In this document: piece by piece, positions 59,647 to 64,000 of the stretch
How positions within the stretch are numbered: position 1 is the stretch's first letter
How the letters are laid out: each line of letters starts with the position of its first letter
DNA from: JBKBKN01 sp046294625
GTDB lineage: Bacteria; Bacteroidota; Bacteroidia; M30B66
Direction: 5' to 3'
DNA length: 64,000 nucleotides
NCBI GenBank assembly: GCA_046294625.1
Contig: JBKBKN010000015.1
Span: 1-64,000, forward strand
Program-made: the position numbers and the translations under genes
Notes under the pieces: generated by a model
Seen by the model: only the letters and a program-made list of their open reading frames with translations
Database searches by the model: none
Told to the model about the DNA's origin: nothing

Positions 59647-61566
59647 ATGAGAAAGACTTACTTCTTCTTTGCTTCATTGTTTGTTGCAACAACAGTAATG
59701 GCCCAGACAAACAAGGAAGTGCTCCGTAGCATACCCCAAGCGGAACCAAAATTTAACCGGGAAAAAGCCGAATTTGCACCCGAAAAGTATGATTTCATTC
59801 AGAAGTCCAGAAACAGTGGAGATACTATTCCGGGCATGTACTGGGATTTTGCAGGTGGATTTCCAGCCGATTGGACCAGAGCCGATAATTCACAGGGACA
59901 GATTGGTGGTTGGAATCACACAACACAAGCTCCGCAAGGTCAGTTCAGTACCAATATCGGAAGGCTTAACTCCACTACTCGCGACAATGGATACATGATC
60001 CTGGATGGAGACTTTAACAATCCGGGCAACCCGCCATCAGAAGTTCGTATGAATGCATGGATGCAAACTCCTGTATTGGATTTGACAGATTACATCGATG
60101 TGAAATTACATTTTCAATATGCTTTTCGTTTTTGCTGCAATGCCGGAGATGTTCGCATGGAGGTGCAAATTAGCACAGACGGTGGTACTACTTTCCCAAA
60201 TATTATCGATTTCAGAGAAGGAATTCAGGTGAATATTGCCTCAGCCAATGCCATCAATCGTAATTTTAATATTACAAATATTGTGAGCGGGCAATCGCAA
60301 GTGGTGATACGGTTTTTCGTGACCGGTGCCAGTCACTATTACTGGATGGTTGATGATGTAGCCGTAACCCAGTCTGCCGACAATGACTTGGTGCTTCAGC
60401 GCAGATTTGTAGATTTTTTATTCGAAGACGGCGGTTATTTCACACAAATGCCATTTTCGCAAGCCGATCAAATTACTTTCCGTGGGCGTGTTTTTAATAA
60501 TGGTGCAAATGCGCAGAGCGGAACTAAGCTAAACGTTACCGTTAATCGCGGCGCTCAGACTTTGTATGATCACACTTCAGCAACAGTTAATCTGAATAAA
60601 CTTGACACCACAATACTTGATGTAACTCAGACTTACACTCCTGATGCCAAAGGCACTTACACTGTAAATTTTACTGCGAGTAGCTCAGAGCAGGATCAAA
60701 TACCTGCCGACAATACACTTTCAGCAAGCTTTATTATCGGCGATACTATTTTTGCCCGTGATGACGGCGTTTTAACCGGCTTGTCAAGATACTCTACTAA
60801 CTTTTATGTTGGAGGTGATGTAGATGGTTCTATTGCATCAACCATTTATGATTGCCCCAAACCGGGTCGTATCAAATCTATGTCGGTCTATATATTAAAT
60901 GATGCCAATTCAATTGGTACATCATTTAAAGCTGTGGTTTTTCCGGTGCTTTCCACAGGCATCCCAAGCAATCCGATTTTAGAATCTGATTTAGTGGATA
61001 TTGATACTGAAGCTGATATGAACAAATGGCATCATGTTCCATTCATTACCGATGGTGTGGTCGATATTATTCCTGACGATGGTCAGTCTTATTTAGTCGG
61101 CATTCAGGTTTTTGGTGTAGGACCGAGCAATGGCAACAGGTTGATAGTGATTGGTGCAGATAGAAGGACACAACAACCGCTGCGCACTACTTATGTGTTT
61201 GTAGCAGGTACGTCGCAATGGGGCTTTACGGAAAATGGTCAACCCTTGATTAGACTAAATCTTGAAGATCCTGAAACGATTGGGTTTAATGAATTGAGTA
61301 ATGCGCAAGTGCTTCTGGGACAAAACATCCCCAATCCAGCACAAAATAGCTCAACGATTTATTACACGCTTTCAGATTTCACGTCTGCAAATTTGGAAAT
61401 TAGAGATATTTCCGGCAAGCTGATTGCCAATCATGCTTTGGGAAGTAAGGCTGCAGGTAAGCATGAGTTTATTTTAGACACGAGCAATTTCCACAACGGC
61501 GTTTATTTCTACACCCTTCAAACGCGCTATGGTCAACAGACGCGTCGAATGATCATTTCAAAATAA
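59647..61566 (+). CDS. T9SS-exported protein with a MAM/jellyroll-like domain
   Basis: 639 residues. Signal peptide (1-19, ending MAQ), an N-terminal region, a jellyroll region (about 60-245: WDFAGGFPADWTRADN, YIDVKLHFQYAFRFCCNAGD, ASHYYWMVDDVAV), further beta domains, and a type A T9SS sorting domain (about 550-639: NIPNPAQNSSTIYYTL then LEIRDISGKL, NGVYFYTLQT, RRMIISK). The NxxxFDDV-like WMVDDVAV fits the MAM/adhesion-type modules common in secreted Bacteroidota proteins. Surface attachment or release is expected from the sorting domain; no protease residues seen. Single gene with its own terminator. Confidence 0.85.
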   Translation: MRKTYFFFASLFVATTVMAQTNKEVLRSIPQAEPKFNREKAEFAPEKYDFIQKSRNSGDTIPGMYWDFAGGFPADWTRADNSQGQIGGWNHTTQAPQGQFSTNIGRLNSTTRDNGYMILDGDFNNPGNPPSEVRMNAWMQTPVLDLTDYIDVKLHFQYAFRFCCNAGDVRMEVQISTDGGTTFPNIIDFREGIQVNIASANAINRNFNITNIVSGQSQVVIRFFVTGASHYYWMVDDVAVTQSADNDLVLQRRFVDFLFEDGGYFTQMPFSQADQITFRGRVFNNGANAQSGTKLNVTVNRGAQTLYDHTSATVNLNKLDTTILDVTQTYTPDAKGTYTVNFTASSSEQDQIPADNTLSASFIIGDTIFARDDGVLTGLSRYSTNFYVGGDVDGSIASTIYDCPKPGRIKSMSVYILNDANSIGTSFKAVVFPVLSTGIPSNPILESDLVDIDTEADMNKWHHVPFITDGVVDIIPDDGQSYLVGIQVFGVGPSNGNRLIVIGADRRTQQPLRTTYVFVAGTSQWGFTENGQPLIRLNLEDPETIGFNELSNAQVLLGQNIPNPAQNSSTIYYTLSDFTSANLEIRDISGKLIANHALGSKAAGKHEFILDTSNFHNGVYFYTLQTRYGQQTRRMIISK

Positions 61567-61587
61567 TTTTGTTTTCAGTTTTAAGAC

Positions 61588-61613
61588 AGGTCGCTTTAGG
61601 GCGACCTTTTTTT
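61588..61613 (+). terminator. intrinsic terminator of the second T9SS cargo gene
   Basis: AGGTCGC (61588-61594) pairs with GCGACCT (61601-61607) around TTTAGG, followed by seven T residues. Confidence 0.8.
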
Positions 61614-61691
61614 ATTATTTTTAATTGAGGTCTGCGCTTATATGCACATTAATTTTTATGACAGACCAAAGCTTAGATTCAAAATATTTAT

Positions 61692-61699
61692 TACTTTTG
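61692..61699 (+). promoter_or_regulatory. Bacteroidota -7 element for rpsF-rpsR-rplI
   Basis: TACTTTTG matches TAnnTTTG and ends 32 bases before the rpsF ATG. A TTTG -33 is not obvious. Confidence 0.5.
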
Positions 61700-61731
61700 C
61701 CGTCCCAAAATAAAACTTAATTATTAACAAA

Positions 61732-62088
61732 ATGCAAAAGACGTACGAAACCGTTTTCATTATGACTCCCGTTTTGTCTGATGATCAGATGAAGGAAGCG
61801 GTCGGTAAGTTTAAAGCCATGCTCACCGAAAATGGCGCAAACATAGTTCATGAAGAGAACTGGGGCTTGCGCAAACTGGCTTATCCTATTCAAAAGAAAA
61901 CTACGGGTTTTTATCACTTGTTTGAGTACACTGCGCCGCCGGAGCTCATTTCCAATCTGGAGCTGCTTTTCAAGCGTGATGAGCGAATTATTCGCTTCCT
62001 TACCGTGGCACTTGATAAGCATGCAATTGCTTACAATCAAAAGAAAAGAAATAAGGCAGCTGCGCCAAAATTAACCGAACAAGCTTAA
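61732..62088 (+). CDS. rpsF: 30S ribosomal protein bS6
   Basis: 118 residues with the bS6 ferredoxin-like fold: YETVFIMTPVLSDDQMKEAV, GLRKLAYPIQKKTTGFYHLF and DERIIRFLTVAL. The C-terminal Lys-rich tail is short. It binds bS18 in the 30S platform. First gene of the operon with rpsR (12 bases downstream). Confidence 0.98.
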   Translation: MQKTYETVFIMTPVLSDDQMKEAVGKFKAMLTENGANIVHEENWGLRKLAYPIQKKTTGFYHLFEYTAPPELISNLELLFKRDERIIRFLTVALDKHAIAYNQKKRNKAAAPKLTEQA

Positions 62089-62100
62089 TAATTAGAAACT

Positions 62101-62376
62101 ATGTCAGAAACTGCAAATACATCAGAAATCAGATACTTAACCCCTACCACTGTAGAAGTTAAGAAAAAGAAATACTGCCGTTTTAAGAAAAGCGGAATCA
62201 AGTACATTGATTATAAGGATGCAGACTTCTTATTGAAGTTTGTAAATGAGCAAGGCAAAGTGTTGCCACGCCGCATCACCGGTACTTCTTTGAAGTATCA
62301 AAGAAAAGTTGCACAAGCTGTTAAGCGTGCACGCCACTTGGCGCTCATGCCATATGTTGCTGATATGTTAAAATAA
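62101..62376 (+). CDS. rpsR: 30S ribosomal protein bS18
   Basis: 91 residues: an N-terminal extension, then KKKYCRFKKSGIKYIDYKDA and LPRRITGTSLKYQRKVAQAV, as in bS18. In the Bacteroidota ribosome bS18, bS6 and bS21 form the pocket reported to hold the anti-Shine-Dalgarno tail of 16S rRNA (established for Flavobacterium johnsoniae). No SD before its ATG. Confidence 0.97.
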   Translation: MSETANTSEIRYLTPTTVEVKKKKYCRFKKSGIKYIDYKDADFLLKFVNEQGKVLPRRITGTSLKYQRKVAQAVKRARHLALMPYVADMLK

Positions 62377-62381
62377 GGAGG
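62375..62381 (+). promoter_or_regulatory. strong Shine-Dalgarno before rplI
   Basis: AAGGAGG is a near-perfect complement to the 16S 3' tail and ends 9 bases before the rplI ATG at 62391. The other genes in the window show no comparable site. Confidence 0.7.
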
Positions 62382-62390
62382 AAATAAGCA

Positions 62391-62837
62391 ATGGAAATCA
62401 TTTTAAAACAAGACATCAAGAATCTCGGCCTTAAGGATGAAATCGTTAAGGTGCGCGATGGTTATGGTAGAAACTTTCTTATTCCTCAAGGCATGGCAAT
62501 TGTTGCCAACGCGTCGAACAGAAAGATGCATGAAGAAACACTTCGTCAGCGAGCGCACAAAGAAGAAAAGCTCATCAACGATGCGAAAGCTGCTGTTGAG
62601 AAATTGACCACAGTTAAAATATCTGTTGGTGCTAAAGCAGGAGAATCAGGAAAGATCTTTGGTTCTGTTACAGCCATTCAGTTAGCAGAAGGTTTGAAAA
62701 AAGTCGGATTTGATATTGATCGTAAAAACATTACGTTAAACGAAGAGCATATCAAATCGCTTGGTACTTACACAGCTAAAGTTAGAATCTACAAAAATAT
62801 CGAAGCTGAATTTAGTTTTGATGTTGTAGAAGAGTAA
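62391..62837 (+). CDS. rplI: 50S ribosomal protein bL9
   Basis: 148 residues, normal length. The N-terminal domain has KQDIKNLGLKDEIVKVRDGY and RNFLIPQGMAI, followed by a connecting helix and the C-terminal domain (FGSVTAIQLAEGLKKVGFDI). Third gene of the operon, 14 bases after rpsR, with a strong SD and the terminator at 62860-62890. Confidence 0.98.
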   Translation: MEIILKQDIKNLGLKDEIVKVRDGYGRNFLIPQGMAIVANASNRKMHEETLRQRAHKEEKLINDAKAAVEKLTTVKISVGAKAGESGKIFGSVTAIQLAEGLKKVGFDIDRKNITLNEEHIKSLGTYTAKVRIYKNIEAEFSFDVVEE

Positions 62838-62859
62838 TCACTTCAGCTCAATAAATTTT

Positions 62860-62890
62860 AAAAACCCCGCCTAAAGCGGGGTTTTTCTTT
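62860..62890. terminator. bidirectional terminator between rplI and mutS
   Basis: AAAAACCCCGC (62860-62870) pairs with GCGGGGTTTTT (62876-62886) around CTAAA. T-rich on both strands, so it can end both the rplI operon and the convergent mutS. Confidence 0.85.
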
Positions 62891-62906
62891 TACCTTAAGC
62901 CTTGTC

Positions 62907-64000
62907 TTAATTCAAGCCCATCAATCTTTTTAATTCACTGAGCTTCAACAAGGCTTCAACCGGAGTGAGCGTATTGATATCAATGTGTTCAATATTTTTT
63001 CGAAGATCTGCAATAAGCGGGTCGTCGAGCTGAAAAAAACTCAATTGTATTGGCGAGCTTAATTTATCTGTTTTCACCTTCTTACTGCTTTTTTCTGGAC
63101 TCCCATTTTGATGCATTTGTTCTAACTCTTTGAGTATATGCTCTGCTCGTTCAACAATGGGTTTGGGCATTCCGGCCATCTTAGCTACATGGATTCCAAA
63201 AGAGTGTTCGCTACCTCCTCTTTTGAGTTTACGAAGGAAAATAATCTTCTTGTCCACCTCTTTCACCGATACATTGAAATTTCGGATTCTCTGGAATCGG
63301 GCTTCCATATCATTGAGCTCATGATAATGTGTGGCAAAGAGTGTTTTTACTTTAAACTGTGGGTGTTCATGCAAATATTCTGCAATAGCCCATGCTATAG
63401 AGATGCCATCATAAGTGCTGGTTCCACGCCCAATTTCATCGAGCAATATCAGGCTCCGTTCCGACAGGTTGTTCATGATCGATGCCGTTTCATTCATTTC
63501 CACCATAAAGGTAGATTCGCCAGATGAGATACTGTCTGATGCACCTACACGGGTAAAAATTTTATCTATGAGCCCTATTCTTGCGGCCTGAGCGGGAACA
63601 AAACAACCAATCTGTGCCATGATCACGATTAGGGCTGTTTGCCTGAGTAGTGCAGACTTTCCGGACATATTGGGTCCGGTAATCATTAAAATCTGCGAAG
63701 CGTCTGCATCGAGATACACATCATTATCCACATATTGTTCGCCAAGAGGCAAGAGCTGTTCGATTACCGGGTGCCTTCCTCCCTTAATATCTAAAATCAG
63801 ACTTTCATCAAGCGCTGGTTTCTGATATTGATTTACTAAAGATATGACGGCAAAATTCAGCAGACAATCTAGTCTTGCTATCAGTGATGCATTATGCTGA
63901 ATGGGTTGAATATAATCGGAAAGGGCATTCACTAACTGCTCGAAGAGCATTTGCTCGAGTTGAAGAATTTTTTCTTCCGCTCCAAGAATTTTTTCTTCAA
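62907..64000 (-). CDS. mutS: DNA mismatch repair protein MutS, C-terminal part (continues beyond the window)
   Basis: About 364 codons of the C-terminal portion, open to the window edge. It includes the end of the lever/core region (EEKILGAEEKILQLEQ) and the ATPase domain: Walker A TGPNMSGKSALLRQTA, Walker B LILLDEIGRGTSTYDG, FATHYHEL and the final KRGGSEHSFGIHVAKMAG. The mismatch-binding N-terminus is beyond the right edge. The end is normal, with a helix-turn-helix dimerisation tail (LTPVEALLKLSELKRL). Confidence 0.96.
   Translation of the reverse strand, partial: EEKILGAEEKILQLEQMLFEQLVNALSDYIQPIQHNASLIARLDCLLNFAVISLVNQYQKPALDESLILDIKGGRHPVIEQLLPLGEQYVDNDVYLDADASQILMITGPNMSGKSALLRQTALIVIMAQIGCFVPAQAARIGLIDKIFTRVGASDSISSGESTFMVEMNETASIMNNLSERSLILLDEIGRGTSTYDGISIAWAIAEYLHEHPQFKVKTLFATHYHELNDMEARFQRIRNFNVSVKEVDKKIIFLRKLKRGGSEHSFGIHVAKMAGMPKPIVERAEHILKELEQMHQNGSPEKSSKKVKTDKLSSPIQLSFFQLDDPLIADLRKNIEHIDINTLTPVEALLKLSELKRLMGLN

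Overview
The window is a stretch of Bacteroidota chromosome of moderate-to-low GC. Evidence for this: two complete secreted proteins with type IX secretion (T9SS) C-terminal sorting domains plus the remnant of a third, a PorE-like OmpA/TPR/beta-propeller protein, an E1 alpha-beta fused 2-oxoacid dehydrogenase, DUF4834, promoters of the Bacteroidota form TTTG-N18/19-TAnnTTTG, and an almost complete lack of Shine-Dalgarno sequences. A retinal proton pump and an Fe-S photolyase point to a sunlit, probably aquatic, free-living organism. No tRNA, rRNA, CRISPR array, prophage or insertion sequence was seen.

Layout. 1-700: AT-rich gene debris. 0.7-4 kb (minus): murQ overlapping the fused E1 gene. 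4.3-10.2 kb (plus): T9SS cargo protein, NfeD protease, MORN-repeat protein, mnmA, lipoprotein. 10.2-15 kb (minus): TPR protein, zinc-ribbon coiled-coil protein, Nif3-like protein, DsbA-like protein, DUF3817, cold-shock protein. 15.2-16.5 kb (plus): rhodopsin and a tightly linked NTF2/SnoaL-like protein. 16.5-19 kb (minus): pyrG, GT2 glycosyltransferase. 19.3-21.8 kb (plus): S9 peptidase, VTT-like membrane protein. 21.8-26 kb (minus): cupin, solute-binding lipoprotein, unknown protein, proS. 26.1-29.6 kb (plus): low-complexity lipoprotein and outer-membrane barrel. 29.7-31.6 kb: ndk, paiB-like gene and a broken DUF1778/GNAT toxin-antitoxin pair. 31.7-34.7 kb (minus): htpG and a membrane J-domain protein. 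34.7-35.6 kb: a gene desert with a T9SS-domain remnant and degenerate ~160-bp repeats. 35.6-40 kb: rpsO, pnp, GT39-like protein. 41.1-46.4 kb (plus): two tandem metallo-beta-lactamase/rhodanese genes, a PLP enzyme and an SDR. 46.4-51.2 kb (minus): PorE-like protein and PpiD-like foldase. 51.5-62.8 kb: photolyase, prfA (minus), coaX, an outer-membrane protein, lptC, membrane proteins, T9SS cargo, rpsF-rpsR-rplI. The end is the 3' part of mutS (minus).

How it fits together. Most genes are housekeeping: translation, nucleotide metabolism, chaperones, envelope biogenesis and sulfur handling. The most distinctive part is the light-related set: a DTE-type, probably green-tuned proton-pumping rhodopsin with a glycine at the carotenoid-antenna window position, its NTF2-like partner 2 bp downstream, an inverted repeat over its likely promoter, and a (6-4)/FeS-BCP-type photolyase elsewhere in the window. 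Other points worth checking are an antitoxin with an in-frame stop next to a toxin that also has a stop right after its likely original ATG, a 31-bp palindrome inside a signal-peptide coding region, a terminator hairpin that contains a downstream start codon, and the single strong Shine-Dalgarno sequence in the bS6/bS18/bL9 operon.
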